NCBI GenBank assembly: GCA_902545945.1
Contig: CACCID010000002.1
Location: 27,151 to 91,150, forward strand
Length of the DNA: 64,000 nucleotides
Reading direction: 5' to 3'
Source of the DNA: an uncultured Pelagibacteraceae bacterium
GTDB lineage: Bacteria; Pseudomonadota; Alphaproteobacteria; Pelagibacterales; Pelagibacteraceae
This document shows positions 8,651 to 18,604 of this stretch, piece after piece (position 1 is the first letter of the stretch; each line of letters starts with the position of its first letter). A program made the position numbers and the translations under genes. The notes beneath the pieces are model-generated. The model ran no database searches. It worked only from the letters and a program-made list of their open reading frames with translations, and had not been told where the DNA came from.

Positions 8651-10747
8651 ATGAATACAAACTTTTTAAATAGTGTAACAAATTTTTTGAAAAAACGAAC
8701 CTTTGAATTTATAGGATTAATCTTAATTTCAACAAGTATAGGTCTAGCAATAGCTTTTACGACATATTCACCAGAAGATCCTTCGTTTGTCTATGGTGAT
8801 AGGGAATTTGAAATCAAAAATTTCTTTGGAATCTATGGTAGTAGTATTGCTGATTTTCTTTTACAAAGTTTTGGCCTCGTTTCATTTTTAATTTTGGCTA
8901 ATTTCTTATTTTGGGGAATTAATTTGATAATTCAGAAGGAAATCAAAAGAATAATTTTAAAATTATTTCTAGTAGTTTCATATTTGGTCTTAGGTACAAT
9001 TTTTATTTATATTACCTTTAATAATTCCTTCTGGCTTATCGATAATGGTAACTCGGGTTTTGTTGGAAAGATTGGTTATGAATTTTTAAGCACATGGTTT
9101 CCATATATTGATAACACTTACTCTGCTTATGGTTTGTTATTGCTTACTTTAATCTTTTTTCTTTTTTCTGCTGATTTAAATGTAAAGAAAATTATTACTG
9201 GAACTTTTTCTATAATTGCTTCACTGTTTAGAAGAAAAGAAAATACTATTCCCAATGTAAATTTAGAATCAGATCCTACGGAGGAGAAAAGCGAAATCAT
9301 TGAAAGACCTCAACAATCATTTTCTTTTGGTGACTTAACTCAATCAGAAAAACCATCAACTAGTTTAAGATCAAAATATAAACTGCCAGCAATAGATTAT
9401 TTAGACAAAAGTCCTACAAAACTTGATGCATCAGAATTAAATAAAAATCGTCCTGATGGTAAGTTTATGGAAAAAATTCTTTTAGATTTTGGTATTGATG
9501 GGAATATTAAAGCTATTAATAATGGTCCAGTTGTAAGTTTGTATGAATTTGAACCAGCTCCTGGAGTGAAAGTTTCGAAAATCATAAATTTGTCAGAAGA
9601 TTTGGCACGAAATACCAGTTCAACATCAGCAAGAGTTTCTGTAATTCCTGGTAAAAATACAGTAGGTATCGAGATACCAAACGAGACGAGAGAAAGTGTA
9701 TCACTTAGAGAAATTATCTCTTATGAAAAGTTTCAAAAGAAAGATGTAAAATTACCTATCGCACTTGGAAAAAGTATATCTGGAATGCCTATCGTTGGAG
9801 ATCTTACCTCAATGCCTCACTTATTAATTGCTGGAACTACAGGCTCAGGCAAGTCAGTGTGCATTAATACGATTATTGTTTCATTGCTTTACAAGTTAAA
9901 TCCTGATCTTTGTAAATTTATTTTAATTGATCCTAAAATGTTAGAGCTTTCAACTTACGAAGGTATACCTCATTTATTAACTCCAGTAATAACCGATGCG
10001 AAGAAAGCAACATCTGCTTTGGCTTGGACAGTGAAAGAAATGAATAGCAGATATAAACTTATGAGCAAAGTTGGAGTGAGAAACATCGATGGTTACAATG
10101 CTAAACATAAATTAAAGATGCCTTACATCGTTGTAGTAGTTGATGAAATGTCAGATTTAATGCTTGTTGCTGGCAAAGAAATAGAAAACTACATTCAAAA
10201 ATTATCACAAATGGCAAGAGCTGCAGGAATACATATTATCATGGCAACGCAAAGACCGAGTGTTGATGTCATTACGGGTACAATTAAAGCAAACTTTCCA
10301 ACAAGAGTTTCTTTTCAAGTAAGCTCAAAAATAGATAGTAGAACAATATTAGGAGAGCAGGGTGCAGAACAATTGTTAGGCAAAGGTGATATGTTATTCA
10401 TGTCATCAGCAAATAGAATTGTTAGAATTCATGGTCCATTTGTTTCAGAGAATGAAATAGAAAAAATTGTTAACTCCATTAGAGCACAAGGTGAGCCAGA
10501 TTATATGGATGAAATAACTGAACACACAAGTAGTGACGCTTCTTCTACAATAGAGGGAGAAGGTGATGAAGACGAACTATATTCACAAGCAGTTGATATA
10601 ATTAAATCAGAAGGAAAAGCTTCAACAAGTTTCTTACAAAGAAAACTACAAATTGGCTATAATAGAGCAGCTAGAATTATTGATATGATGGAAGAAAAAG
10701 GTATTGTCAGTAAAGCAAATCATGTTGGTAAACGTGAAGTTCTTTAA
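8651..10747 (+). CDS. ftsK: DNA translocase FtsK
   Basis: A 698-residue protein. Four hydrophobic segments lie in the first 175 residues (25-45, 70-95, 107-128, 158-175). A short linker precedes the motor domain with Walker A AGTTGSGKSVC (about 394-404) and Walker B IVVVVDEMSDLML (about 493-505). The C-terminal gamma winged helix starts LYSQAVDIIKSEG and has SFLQRKLQIGYNRAARIIDMME. It pumps chromosome dimers at the septum towards XerCD/dif. The linker is short compared with E. coli FtsK, as usual in alphaproteobacteria. It is divergent from the hydroxylase gene with a 56-base gap that must hold both promoters. Confidence 0.97.
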   Translation: MNTNFLNSVTNFLKKRTFEFIGLILISTSIGLAIAFTTYSPEDPSFVYGDREFEIKNFFGIYGSSIADFLLQSFGLVSFLILANFLFWGINLIIQKEIKRIILKLFLVVSYLVLGTIFIYITFNNSFWLIDNGNSGFVGKIGYEFLSTWFPYIDNTYSAYGLLLLTLIFFLFSADLNVKKIITGTFSIIASLFRRKENTIPNVNLESDPTEEKSEIIERPQQSFSFGDLTQSEKPSTSLRSKYKLPAIDYLDKSPTKLDASELNKNRPDGKFMEKILLDFGIDGNIKAINNGPVVSLYEFEPAPGVKVSKIINLSEDLARNTSSTSARVSVIPGKNTVGIEIPNETRESVSLREIISYEKFQKKDVKLPIALGKSISGMPIVGDLTSMPHLLIAGTTGSGKSVCINTIIVSLLYKLNPDLCKFILIDPKMLELSTYEGIPHLLTPVITDAKKATSALAWTVKEMNSRYKLMSKVGVRNIDGYNAKHKLKMPYIVVVVDEMSDLMLVAGKEIENYIQKLSQMARAAGIHIIMATQRPSVDVITGTIKANFPTRVSFQVSSKIDSRTILGEQGAEQLLGKGDMLFMSSANRIVRIHGPFVSENEIEKIVNSIRAQGEPDYMDEITEHTSSDASSTIEGEGDEDELYSQAVDIIKSEGKASTSFLQRKLQIGYNRAARIIDMMEEKGIVSKANHVGKREVL

Positions 10748-11282
10748 AATTTTTACGATATTTATTTTATTATCAGTAAATCTTTCTGCTAATGAAAAAG
10801 ATCAAATAGTCACTCAATTAAATAATTTAAGTTCATTAGAATTTACCTTTGATCAAGTGGTGAATGACAAAATAGAGAAGGGAAGTTGTCTTTTAGAATT
10901 TCCTGGAAAATTAAAGTGTGATTATTTTGATGATAAAAAAAAAGAATTAATCATAAATAAAAAATATTTAGCTATAACCCAGAAAAGGTATAATAAGACA
11001 TATTATTACCCTATTTCAAAATCACCGTTCCTAAATATTTTATATAAAGAAAAACTTTTAAAAATTGTAAGATCTGGAGAAGTAGAATTATCTGATCAAT
11101 TGATAAAATTAATTTATTTAGATGAAAACAAGATAACAGTTTTCTTTGATAGAAAAACATTGGATTTAAAAGGTTGGCAGATAATTGATCAGTATAACAA
11201 TAATATAAATTTCTCTTTAAACATTGTAGCTAAAAATGATGTTTTTAAAAAAGGAACTTTCAAAATTCCAGAGATGAATTAA
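10722..11282 (+). CDS. lolA: Outer-membrane lipoprotein carrier LolA-like protein
   Basis: About 186 residues from ATG 10722. A GTG at 10734 (MKFFKIFTIF...) is an alternative that leaves a neat signal peptide, and a TTG at 10704 is less likely. The signal (cleavage about after VNLSA) precedes a small half-barrel protein. FTFDQVVNDKIEKGSCLLEFPGKLKCDYFDD matches the LolA pattern of an early F-x-Q stretch followed by G-x-x-x-x-x-P-G-K-x-R/K-x-x-Y. LolA carries lipoproteins across the periplasm. It overlaps the ftsK end, a common ftsK-lolA arrangement, and ends tail-to-tail with the GNAT gene. Confidence 0.82.
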   Translation: MLVNVKFFKIFTIFILLSVNLSANEKDQIVTQLNNLSSLEFTFDQVVNDKIEKGSCLLEFPGKLKCDYFDDKKKELIINKKYLAITQKRYNKTYYYPISKSPFLNILYKEKLLKIVRSGEVELSDQLIKLIYLDENKITVFFDRKTLDLKGWQIIDQYNNNINFSLNIVAKNDVFKKGTFKIPEMN

Positions 11283-11785
11283 GCAACGAAATCGATTTCT
11301 TCTTCTTTAAATATTTCAAAACCCTTTGACTTATAATTTTGCAACGCGTATTTATGATCTAAGCTACAAGTGTGAACCCACATTCTTTCAGGGTTTTTTC
11401 TTGATGCGCTGGCAATGGCGTGATTAACTAGGGTTGAACCTAGTTTTAAACCTCTAAATTCTTTCAATACTCCCATATTTATTAATTCTACTTCATTAGA
11501 ACCTGGATGATACTCTTGTTCGTAATAACCAACGAGATCCTCTCCTTTTTTTAATACGTGAGTTTCTAAATTTTTGTTTGTTACATACTTAACCCATTCA
11601 CTATCTGACCATAACAACCTATCTCTCCAAAAATGATCTAAACCTATTTGCTTGTAAAAAAATTTATTTAAATGAAAATTATCTTTATTATCCAAAACAA
11701 TTTTATAATTTTCTGGGAGATTTAGATCTATAGTTTTAGAAAAATCTTTTATCTCTAAAAAATATCTTTTAACTCTGGAAACCAT
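11279..11785 (-). CDS. GNAT-family N-acetyltransferase, substrate unknown
   Basis: A 168-residue protein. The acetyl-CoA-binding region is visible around residues 105-125 as LINMGVLKEFRGLKLGSTLVNHAI, which fits the GNAT R/Q-x-x-G-x-G/A motif (here RGLKLG). It is followed by MWVHTCSLDHKYALQNYKSKGFEIF, the typical C-terminal 'N-Y-x-x-x-G-F' segment. The acceptor is not deducible. It is the last gene of the his-hinT run, one base overlapping hinT. Confidence 0.8.
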   Translation of the reverse strand: MVSRVKRYFLEIKDFSKTIDLNLPENYKIVLDNKDNFHLNKFFYKQIGLDHFWRDRLLWSDSEWVKYVTNKNLETHVLKKGEDLVGYYEQEYHPGSNEVELINMGVLKEFRGLKLGSTLVNHAIASASRKNPERMWVHTCSLDHKYALQNYKSKGFEIFKEEEIDFVA

Positions 11786-12141
11786 TAGCTGACCATCTTT
11801 CCTATCTTTTCACCGGTAAAAATATGATAATGTAGATGGGGAACTTCTTGCCCTCCATCACTACCAATATTTGTAAGAGCTCGGTAACCTTTATCTTTTG
11901 AACCCATTAAATTTGCTACATGAGTGAGAGCTTTATTTAATTCAACAATCTCTTTATCAGAGGCTTTGTTATTGAAATCATCTAAATCAACATACTCACC
12001 TTTTGGTATAACTAATACATGCACTTTCTTTTGAGGATTAATGTCATGAAATGCTAAAACGTAATCGTTTTCATAAACTTTCTTACAAGGAATTTCTCCT
12101 CTAAGAATTTTAGCGAATATATTATTTTTATCGTAACTCAT
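11785..12141 (-). CDS. HIT-family nucleotide hydrolase (HinT-like)
   Basis: A 118-residue protein with the histidine triad PHLHYHIFTGEKIG near the C-terminus (H-x-H-x-H) and the N-terminal IFAKILRGEIPCKKVYEND that opens HinT proteins. These enzymes hydrolyse adenosine phosphoramidates or related nucleotides in the cytoplasm. The start overlaps the hisE stop by 4 bases. hisE next to a HIT gene is common in alphaproteobacteria, so this is probably the tail of the histidine operon. Confidence 0.93.
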   Translation of the reverse strand: MSYDKNNIFAKILRGEIPCKKVYENDYVLAFHDINPQKKVHVLVIPKGEYVDLDDFNNKASDKEIVELNKALTHVANLMGSKDKGYRALTNIGSDGGQEVPHLHYHIFTGEKIGKMVS

Positions 12142-12410
12142 TTTTGTCTTTTTTTTAGTTCACTCATAACATCTTCGATTTTAATATTATTAGCCTCAAG
12201 ATAAACCATCAAATGGTAAATTACATCTGCCGCCTCGTGTATTTTATTAGAGTTTTGTTCAACAGCCTCTATTAATTCTGCTATTTCTTCTTTAACTTTT
12301 GCAACACTTAAGCTTTTATCGTTGAGAAGTTTGTTTGTATAAGAATTATCAGGAGATGAATTTTTCCTCTCTCTAATGATTTGCATTAATTGCTCTAGGT
12401 TTTCAAACAT
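12138..12410 (-). CDS. hisE: Phosphoribosyl-ATP pyrophosphatase
   Basis: A 90-residue all-helical MazG-like protein of HisE size. SVAKVKEEIAELIEAVEQ carries the E-x-x-E metal-binding pattern and HEAADVIYHLMVYLEANNI the matching E-x-x-D helix. It catalyses the second step of histidine synthesis. It starts one base after the hisF stop region and overlaps hinT by 4 bases. No fused HisI domain is present. Confidence 0.95.
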   Translation of the reverse strand: MFENLEQLMQIIRERKNSSPDNSYTNKLLNDKSLSVAKVKEEIAELIEAVEQNSNKIHEAADVIYHLMVYLEANNIKIEDVMSELKKRQK

Positions 12411-12411
12411 A

Positions 12412-13170
12412 TTATAATCTTACTGATACATTCTTAGAATTCAAATATTCTTTAGCTTCTTTAATTTTATATTCTCCATAATGGAAAATAGAAGCTGCTA
12501 GAACTGCACTCGCTCCACCTTTAACTATACCATCGTAAAGATGATCTAAAGTTCCTACACCACCAGAAGCAATTACAGGAATATTAGTTTTATCTGTAAT
12601 TTCTTTTAATAATTCAACGTCATATCCAGACTTTGTTCCGTCTCTATCCATAGAAGTTAATAAAATTTCTCCTGCTCCATTTGTTTCCACTTGTTTAGCA
12701 AATTCTACAGCATCAATTCCTGTTTTATTTCTTCCACCGTGAGTGAACACTTCCCATTTATTATCTGAAATTTTTTTGGCATCGATAGCTACAACAATAC
12801 ACTGTGAGCCAAATTTTTTAGACGCTTCTTTTACAAAACTAACATCTTTAACTGCTGCTGTATTAATAGAAACTTTATCTGCACCAGCTAATAATAAATC
12901 AGTTATATTTTGAATAGTTCTAACTCCACCACCGACAGTTAAAGGAACAAAGCATTCTTTTGCAGTTTTTCTTACAATATCAATAATTGTCTCTCTGTTT
13001 TCATTCGATGCGGTAATATCTAAAAAACAAATCTCATCAGCTCCACTATCGCTGTAAATCTTAGCTTGTTCAACTGGATCTCCAGCATCTTTTAATTCAA
13101 CAAAATTAATGCCTTTGACTACTCTTCCATTCTTAACATCTAAACAAGGTATAATTCTATTTTTAAGCAC
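12412..13170 (-). CDS. hisF: Imidazole glycerol phosphate synthase cyclase subunit
   Basis: A 252-residue TIM barrel. [16 protein letters not shown] places the catalytic Asp at residue 11, and VVAIDAKK near 130 carries the second catalytic Asp. GGGVRT and [11 protein letters not shown] are the phosphate-binding loops. With HisH it makes IGP and AICAR; AICAR is then used by purH, also in this window. It overlaps hisA by 8 bases. Confidence 0.98.
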   Translation of the reverse strand: MLKNRIIPCLDVKNGRVVKGINFVELKDAGDPVEQAKIYSDSGADEICFLDITASNENRETIIDIVRKTAKECFVPLTVGGGVRTIQNITDLLLAGADKVSINTAAVKDVSFVKEASKKFGSQCIVVAIDAKKISDNKWEVFTHGGRNKTGIDAVEFAKQVETNGAGEILLTSMDRDGTKSGYDVELLKEITDKTNIPVIASGGVGTLDHLYDGIVKGGASAVLAASIFHYGEYKIKEAKEYLNSKNVSVRL

Positions 13171-13888
13171 TAATCTCCTTCGCTAATTCATCAAGTCTAA
13201 TATCACCATCATAAATAGCTTTACCAACAATGATACCTTCAATTTTTTTATTATTTAATTCTTTGGCTTTCTTAATATCATTTATTGAAGAAACACCACC
13301 TGAAATCACAACAGGACAATTAGAAAGCTCTGCAATTTTAACTGTATCATCAAAGTTGGGGCTATTCTTCATTCCATCTCTATCTATATCTGTATAAACA
13401 ATTCTGCTTACTCCATAGTTATTTACTTCTTTGAGAAAATCTGTGGTTTTAACATTTAAATCTTCTTTCCAGCCTGACACAGAAAGATTTCCATCCTTTG
13501 CATCTAATCCTAAAGCAATTTGATTTTTATATTTTTGACACGCTTCTTTTAAAAATTCTTTATTTTTAATGGCACCACTTCCTAAAATTACTTTCTCTGC
13601 GCCTGCATTTATATATTGTTTAATACTATCGATCGATCTTACTCCACCACCTATTTCAATTTTTAAATCATATTTACTTACTATTTCTTGAATAATTTTT
13701 AGATTAACAGTCTTGCCAGTTAAAGCTCCATCTAAATCAACAATATGTAAATTTTTAAAACCGTATTCTTTAAATTTACCTGCTTGATCAATAGGTGATA
13801 TTTTATATTCAGTTTTATTTTCAAAGTCTCCTTTAATTAACCTAACACACTTTTTATCTTTGATGTCTATTGCAGGAAATATTTTCAT
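13163..13888 (-). CDS. hisA: ProFAR isomerase
   Basis: A 241-residue TIM barrel homologous to His[15 protein letters not shown] has the catalytic Asp at residue 8, GLDAKDG near 128 the second one, and IGGGVRS and [11 protein letters not shown] the phosphate loops. It isomerises the ribose of ProFAR in histidine synthesis. It overlaps hisH by one base and hisF by 8 bases. Confidence 0.97.
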   Translation of the reverse strand: MKIFPAIDIKDKKCVRLIKGDFENKTEYKISPIDQAGKFKEYGFKNLHIVDLDGALTGKTVNLKIIQEIVSKYDLKIEIGGGVRSIDSIKQYINAGAEKVILGSGAIKNKEFLKEACQKYKNQIALGLDAKDGNLSVSGWKEDLNVKTTDFLKEVNNYGVSRIVYTDIDRDGMKNSPNFDDTVKIAELSNCPVVISGGVSSINDIKKAKELNNKKIEGIIVGKAIYDGDIRLDELAKEISA

Positions 13889-14517
13889 TATAGTTTTATA
13901 AAGTTATCAATTATTTTTAATCCTGTTTTATCACTTTTCTCTGGGTGAAATTGAGTACCAAATAAATTTTCTCTCTCGACTGCACATACAATCTTTGATG
14001 AATAATTTGTTTTTGCTGAAATCACTGACTTGTCTTCAGGAACAAATTCGTAACTATGAACAAAGTACATGTGGGAATTGTTTTTTATATCTTTAAATAT
14101 TTTGCTTTCTTTTTTTATTTCAATTTCGTTCCAGCCAATATGAGGAAGCTTGAATTTGCCATTTTTATTGTCAATTTTAGAAACTTTTCCAGCAATCCAA
14201 CCTAGTCCTTTTGTTTCTGCTTCTTCATACCCAACATCAGCAAACATCTGTAAGCCCACACAAATACCTAATAAAGGTTTCTTATTTATAATTGCAAAAT
14301 CTTTTAACGTATCTACTAATCCATTAATCTTATTTAGAGAGTCAACACAGCTTTTAAATGAACCTTGGCCAGGTAACACGATTTTATCACTAGATTTAAT
14401 TTTTTTAATATCAGAAGTTACTTCTAGATTGACTTTACCTTTGGCGACCTCTGTAAAAGAGTTAATGACTGAGCTTATATTGCCCGATTGGTAGTCAACA
14501 ATTGTGACGTTCATCAA
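13888..14517 (-). CDS. hisH: Imidazole glycerol phosphate synthase glutaminase subunit
   Basis: A 209-residue class I glutamine amidotransferase. PLLGICVGLQMF (Cys about residue 83) is the nucleophile elbow, and FGTQFHPEKSDKTGLKII near 190 holds the His and Glu of the triad. It supplies ammonia to HisF. The start is one of two adjacent Met codons. It overlaps hisA by one base. Confidence 0.97.
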   Translation of the reverse strand: MMNVTIVDYQSGNISSVINSFTEVAKGKVNLEVTSDIKKIKSSDKIVLPGQGSFKSCVDSLNKINGLVDTLKDFAIINKKPLLGICVGLQMFADVGYEEAETKGLGWIAGKVSKIDNKNGKFKLPHIGWNEIEIKKESKIFKDIKNNSHMYFVHSYEFVPEDKSVISAKTNYSSKIVCAVERENLFGTQFHPEKSDKTGLKIIDNFIKL

Positions 14518-14519
14518 AA

Positions 14520-15110
14520 TTAAATAGAGCCTTTTGTCGAAGGTATTGAGTTTTTAATTCTTTTATCTATCGCTAATGCATCTTTTAATGATCTAGCTAA
14601 ACCTTTATAACAAGACTCAATTTTGTGGTGACTATTTTCACCATAAATATTTTCTATGTGCAATGTAACTCCGGCAGATTGGGAAAATGCTTGGAACCAT
14701 TCTTTAAACAATTCTGTATCCATCTCACCAAGTTTCTCAACCGGTAAATTAACTTTCCAAATTAAATAAGGTCTATTGGAAACATCTATTGAAACCCTGC
14801 TTAAAGTTTCATCCATTGGAATCATCGTTGACGCGTATCTTGTAATACCTTTTCGATTACCAGCAGCTTTTTTTATAGCTTCGCCTATAGCTATGCCCGT
14901 ATCCTCTGTCGTATGATGTAAATCAATATGAGTATCGCCCTTGGCATTAACTTCTAAATCAATTAAAGAGTGCTTAGACAATTGTTCTAACATGTGGTCT
15001 AGGAAACCAATTCCAGTTTTAATTTTATATTTACCTTTACCGTCTAAATTTACGGAAACAGAAATACTGGTTTCTTTTGTTTTTCTACTAATTTTTGCTT
15101 TTCTTGCCAT
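14520..15110 (-). CDS. hisB: Imidazoleglycerol-phosphate dehydratase
   Basis: A 196-residue single-domain HisB without the phosphatase fusion seen in enterics. Both manganese-binding repeats are visible: [14 protein letters not shown] near 65-78 and [20 protein letters not shown] near 162-181. It heads the hisB-hisH-hisA-hisF-hisE run on the minus strand. hisG, hisD, hisC and hisI are not in this window. Confidence 0.98.
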   Translation of the reverse strand: MARKAKISRKTKETSISVSVNLDGKGKYKIKTGIGFLDHMLEQLSKHSLIDLEVNAKGDTHIDLHHTTEDTGIAIGEAIKKAAGNRKGITRYASTMIPMDETLSRVSIDVSNRPYLIWKVNLPVEKLGEMDTELFKEWFQAFSQSAGVTLHIENIYGENSHHKIESCYKGLARSLKDALAIDKRIKNSIPSTKGSI

Positions 15111-15119
15111 AAATTAACA

Positions 15120-15169
15120 CTGATTTATCTTTGATATATATATAATCAGTCATTTTATCAATAAATCAG
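15120..15169. promoter_or_regulatory. Divergent hisB/hslV intergenic region with a 9-bp inverted repeat
   Basis: CTGATTTAT at 15120-15128 and ATAAATCAG at 15161-15169 are perfect inverted half-sites separated by 32 bases, in the 102-base gap that must contain promoters for the his operon (-) and hslVU (+). It could be an operator or a chance match in A+T-rich DNA. Confidence 0.35.
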
Positions 15170-15212
15170 ATTTACTATTGAAGATCTTAAATTAATCTCC
15201 ACATATAACATA

Positions 15213-15752
15213 ATGAATACAGCTGAAAAATGGCATGGAACAACAATTGTTTTACTTCGAAAGAATGGTGAAACTGTAGTAGCTGGAGATGGACAAGTCA
15301 GCTTAGGCAATACTGTTCTAAAAAGTAAAGCTAAGAAAGTAAGAAAAATTGAAAGCAGAGGTGTAATAGCAGGTTTTGCAGGCTCAACCGCAGATGCTCT
15401 TACTTTATTTGAGAGGTTAGAAGCAAAATTGGAAAAACATGCTGGCAATTTACAAAGAGCGGCAGTAGAGCTTGCTAAAGATTGGAGAAGTGATAAATTT
15501 TTAAGAAGACTAGAAGCTTTAATGGCTGTAGCAGATAAGAAACATAGTTTTATAATTTCTGGAACAGGTGATGTTTTAGAACCGGAAGATGGAATAATTG
15601 GAATTGGTTCGGGTGGTAACTACGCACTTGCAGCTGCAAAGGTACTAGCTGAAACTGATATGGGTGCAGAAGATATTGCTAGAAAATCTATTAAAGTTGC
15701 GTCAGATATATGTGTATTTACTAATAACAACGTTACAGTGGAAAAAGTTTAA
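15213..15752 (+). CDS. hslV: ATP-dependent protease proteolytic subunit HslV
   Basis: A 179-residue proteasome-beta-like peptidase. The N-terminus MNTAEKWHG is a short propeptide ahead of TTIVLLRK, so the mature nucleophile is probably Thr10, as in other alphaproteobacterial HslV with a WHGTT start. [21 protein letters not shown] and [14 protein letters not shown] are typical. It forms the HslUV complex with the next gene, whose ATG follows the stop by one base. Confidence 0.97.
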   Translation: MNTAEKWHGTTIVLLRKNGETVVAGDGQVSLGNTVLKSKAKKVRKIESRGVIAGFAGSTADALTLFERLEAKLEKHAGNLQRAAVELAKDWRSDKFLRRLEALMAVADKKHSFIISGTGDVLEPEDGIIGIGSGGNYALAAAKVLAETDMGAEDIARKSIKVASDICVFTNNNVTVEKV

Positions 15753-15753
15753 C

Positions 15754-17127
15754 ATGGCACCAACTAATAAAGTTACAAATTTAAAAGTAGTAAAAAAAGA
15801 TAAAGAAACTTCTAAAGTAAGTGCTTTATCACCCAGAGAAATAGTTTCAGAATTGGATAGATATGTAATCGGTCAAAAAGACGCAAAGAAAGCTGTGGCT
15901 GTTGCTTTAAGAAATAGATGGAGAAGACAAGCTTTATCAGATGAAATGAAAGATGAAGTTCTTCCTAAGAATATTTTAATGATTGGTCCAACAGGTGTGG
16001 GTAAGACCGAAATATCTAGAAGGCTTTCAAAATTGGCAGAAGCTCCTTTTATAAAAGTTGAAGCAACAAGATTTACTGAAGTTGGATATGTAGGTAGAGA
16101 TGTAGAGCAAATCATTAGAGATTTAATTGAAATAGCTATAGCTATGGAAAGAGAAAAAAAAAGAAAAGAAGTTAAAGCTAAAGCCGAGTTGAAAGCAGAG
16201 GAAAAAGTATTGGATGCGCTCGTAGGAAATAAAGCAAGTGTTGCAACAAGGGAGAGCTTTAGAAAAAGATTAAGAAATGGTGATTTAGATGATAATGAAA
16301 TTGAAATAGAGGTTCAAAATACATCTTCTCCACTTCAGAGTTTTGAAATACCTGGGATGCCGGGTGGGAATGTTGGAATGGTAAATCTCGGAGATATTCT
16401 TGGAAAATCTATGGGTGGTAAAAAAGGTAAAAAGAAAAAAATGACTGTTAAAGAATCCCACGACATTTTGGTAGCACAAGAGTCAGACAAAATGATCGAA
16501 GAGGATAAAATTATTATTGAAGCTAAAAAAGCTACAGAAGAAAATGGAATAGTTTTCTTAGATGAAATTGATAAGGTTTCTGCAAGAAGTGATAGAATAG
16601 GGGGTGACGTTTCGAGAGAGGGTGTTCAAAGGGATCTATTGCCTCTCATAGAGGGCACAACTGTAAGCACTAAACACGGTCCAATAAAAACAGATCATAT
16701 TTTATTTATAGCCTCGGGGGCATTTCAATTAGCTAAACCATCTGATTTGTTACCTGAATTACAAGGTAGGTTACCAATAAGAGTTGAATTAGATGCACTA
16801 AAAGAAGACGATTTCAAAAGGATCCTTAAAGAACCTGATAACAGCTTAATCAAACAGTATAAGGAATTGCTAAAAACTGAAAATGTAAATCTTGAATTTA
16901 CAAATGATGGAATAGATATGCTTGCCAAAATTTCTGCGGAAGTAAATTCATCTGTCGAAAATATAGGTGCAAGAAGACTTCATACTATAATTGAAAAAGT
17001 TTTAGATGATATTAGTTTCAATGCTACTGATAGAGCAGGAGAAACTATTACGATTGATCAAACATACGTACAAAATAATTTAGGTAATTTAGTAAAAGAT
17101 ACTGATTTATCTAAATTCATTTTATAA
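15754..17127 (+). CDS. hslU: ATP-dependent protease ATPase subunit HslU
   Basis: A 457-residue AAA+ unfoldase. The ATG at 15754, right after the hslV stop, is chosen over an upstream in-frame start at 15664 that would lie deep inside hsl[24 protein letters not shown] opens the protein. Walker [14 protein letters not shown] (about 75-87), Walker [10 protein letters not shown] (about 267-275) and sensor-2 NIGARRLHT follow, and the end KFIL resembles the HslU C-terminus that docks into HslV. The intermediate (I) domain is Lys/Glu-rich. The gene overlaps the smr gene tail-to-tail by 6 bases. Confidence 0.97.
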   Translation: MAPTNKVTNLKVVKKDKETSKVSALSPREIVSELDRYVIGQKDAKKAVAVALRNRWRRQALSDEMKDEVLPKNILMIGPTGVGKTEISRRLSKLAEAPFIKVEATRFTEVGYVGRDVEQIIRDLIEIAIAMEREKKRKEVKAKAELKAEEKVLDALVGNKASVATRESFRKRLRNGDLDDNEIEIEVQNTSSPLQSFEIPGMPGGNVGMVNLGDILGKSMGGKKGKKKKMTVKESHDILVAQESDKMIEEDKIIIEAKKATEENGIVFLDEIDKVSARSDRIGGDVSREGVQRDLLPLIEGTTVSTKHGPIKTDHILFIASGAFQLAKPSDLLPELQGRLPIRVELDALKEDDFKRILKEPDNSLIKQYKELLKTENVNLEFTNDGIDMLAKISAEVNSSVENIGARRLHTIIEKVLDDISFNATDRAGETITIDQTYVQNNLGNLVKDTDLSKFIL

Positions 17128-17541
17128 GTTTTTAAATTTAATAATTATCGCTCCTTCACCGCCATCGTTTCTATCGGCTTCATTAATCGAAATAATATAT
17201 TTATTAAGCTCAAAATTAGTTTTTATGAACTCGGGAATAGAGTATTTTAATTTTCCTAATCTCTTGGATATAAATGCATCTTTGTCACTTGTTGAATGAA
17301 TACCTTTTCCAGTTATAAGCAACAATTCTTTGTATTTATTTTCAACACAATGTTCTATAATTTCTTTAACTTTATTATTTGCCTCATCCAAGGTAAACCC
17401 GTGTAAATCAAATTTATAACGCTCTCTTCTCTGAACATTTCTAATATTTTTTTGGTCCTTGTCGTATAAATCTGTTGGGTTTTTAATGTAGTCTTCCCAA
17501 ACTTTCTTGTCTTCTTTGTTGGGTACTTTTTTTTTTGTCAC
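17122..17541 (-). CDS. Smr/MutS2-domain protein
   Basis: A 139-residue protein with a charged N-terminus and a C-terminal Smr domain (about 50-139). The domain is recognised by the [10 protein letters not shown] start motif (D-L-H-G), the TGKGIHS loop and the [12 protein letters not shown] ending. Stand-alone Smr proteins act as nucleases or RNA-binding factors. The role of this one is not known. The start overlaps the Tim44-like gene by 4 bases. Confidence 0.85.
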   Translation of the reverse strand: MTKKKVPNKEDKKVWEDYIKNPTDLYDKDQKNIRNVQRRERYKFDLHGFTLDEANNKVKEIIEHCVENKYKELLLITGKGIHSTSDKDAFISKRLGKLKYSIPEFIKTNFELNKYIISINEADRNDGGEGAIIIKFKNL

Positions 17542-18140
17542 TTGCTGATAATTTCAGACAAATACCAATTAGGATTTTTTTGTTTAATATTTCTTGTAAA
17601 TTTCCAGCTATCAGTAACAAATTTAATTTTATCTGGATTACCTTCTATTATCTTATTCTCTTTATCTTTTTTTACTGATATGACTTCTGCAACAAAGTTT
17701 ACAGTTGCAAATAAATTATCTTTTATTTTTTCGTATTTTTCAACTGATGACTCTTTTATACCAATAAAAGTGAATTCAGATTTTATACCCTCTTTATTTC
17801 TTGATTTAATAGCATCTGAAAAATTTGAAAACATATTAGATGATAACAAGCTTTTAAGTTTTATTAAATCACCTGTTGCAAAAGAAGATAAAATAGTCTC
17901 GTAAGCAATTTCAGCACCTCTTAAAAAATCTTTTTTATCCTTTCCTTCTAAGGTCTCTAAATTTTGATTAGCTGGTTTAGTTTCATTTTTTGGTATATTG
18001 AATTCTTTTTCAGCAAAACCTGAAAAAGCTTTGGGCTCATGACCTGTTTTTCTACCCAGTATACTTCTAAGTCGCAGGATGATAAAACCAGCGATCATTC
18101 CTAATAAAATAATATCTAAATAACCAAAATTACTACTCAT
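17538..18140 (-). CDS. Tim44/TimA-like domain, membrane-anchored
   Basis: About 200 residues from the ATG at 18140. An in-frame ATG at 18158 adds only MYIYQI. One N-terminal membrane helix (about 10-28, LDIILLGMIAGFIILRL) is followed by RSILGRKTGHEP, the juxtamembrane sequence of bacterial Tim44-like (TimA) proteins. The C-terminal domain (about 70-200) is the NTF2-like Tim44 fold. The role is uncertain; mitochondrial Tim44 is an import-motor adaptor. It is divergent from fxsA, with secB next door. Confidence 0.85.
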   Translation of the reverse strand: MSSNFGYLDIILLGMIAGFIILRLRSILGRKTGHEPKAFSGFAEKEFNIPKNETKPANQNLETLEGKDKKDFLRGAEIAYETILSSFATGDLIKLKSLLSSNMFSNFSDAIKSRNKEGIKSEFTFIGIKESSVEKYEKIKDNLFATVNFVAEVISVKKDKENKIIEGNPDKIKFVTDSWKFTRNIKQKNPNWYLSEIISK

Positions 18141-18184
18141 AATTTGATAAATATACATTAATCATATATTTTTGTATCAGACAA

Positions 18185-18604
18185 ATGAACCCATTTTTTT
18201 TAATTTTTATTGTTTTACCAGCGATTGAAATATTCCTTTTCATCAAAATAGGGGGTCATATAGGTGCTTTTAATACAATTGCTCTTATTTTTTTTACAGC
18301 AATACTTGGAGTCTATTTTGCAAAATTACAAGGAATTCAAACATTAAAATCGGGTATGCTGAATTTATACCAAAATAAATTGCCTTTTTATGAAATAATA
18401 TCCGGCGCATCCATAGCAATAGCTGCATTACTGCTAATTATTCCTGGATTCTTTACAGATTTTATTGGTTTCTTATTTTTAATCCCCTTTACTAGAAAAT
18501 TTTTTTTTTCTATTGCGATAAAAAATAAATCAAAATCAGAAGAAAATAGTAAGAAAGAAATTATAGATGGAGAAATAATAGATCATAAAAAAGATGAGTT
18601 ATAA
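18185..18604 (+). CDS. fxsA: FxsA family membrane protein
   Basis: A 139-residue protein with three to four hydrophobic segments in the first 110 residues. FFLIFIVLPAIEIFLFIKIG and LGVYFAKLQGIQTLKSG are FxsA hallmarks, and IPGFFTDFIGFLFLIPFTR closes the membrane domain before a charged tail. FxsA was described as a suppressor of F-exclusion of phage T7; its cellular job is unclear. It overlaps secB by 11 bases. Confidence 0.9.
   Translation: MNPFFLIFIVLPAIEIFLFIKIGGHIGAFNTIALIFFTAILGVYFAKLQGIQTLKSGMLNLYQNKLPFYEIISGASIAIAALLLIIPGFFTDFIGFLFLIPFTRKFFFSIAIKNKSKSEENSKKEIIDGEIIDHKKDEL

Noticed and set aside
8595..8681. 29-residue N-terminal extension of the UbiH-like gene
   Set aside because: It would overlap the divergent ftsK start and pushes the FAD motif away from the N-terminus; ATG 8594 is better.
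15664..15753. 30-residue upstream extension of HslU
   Set aside because: It lies wholly inside hslV in another frame, and the family start fits the ATG at 15754.
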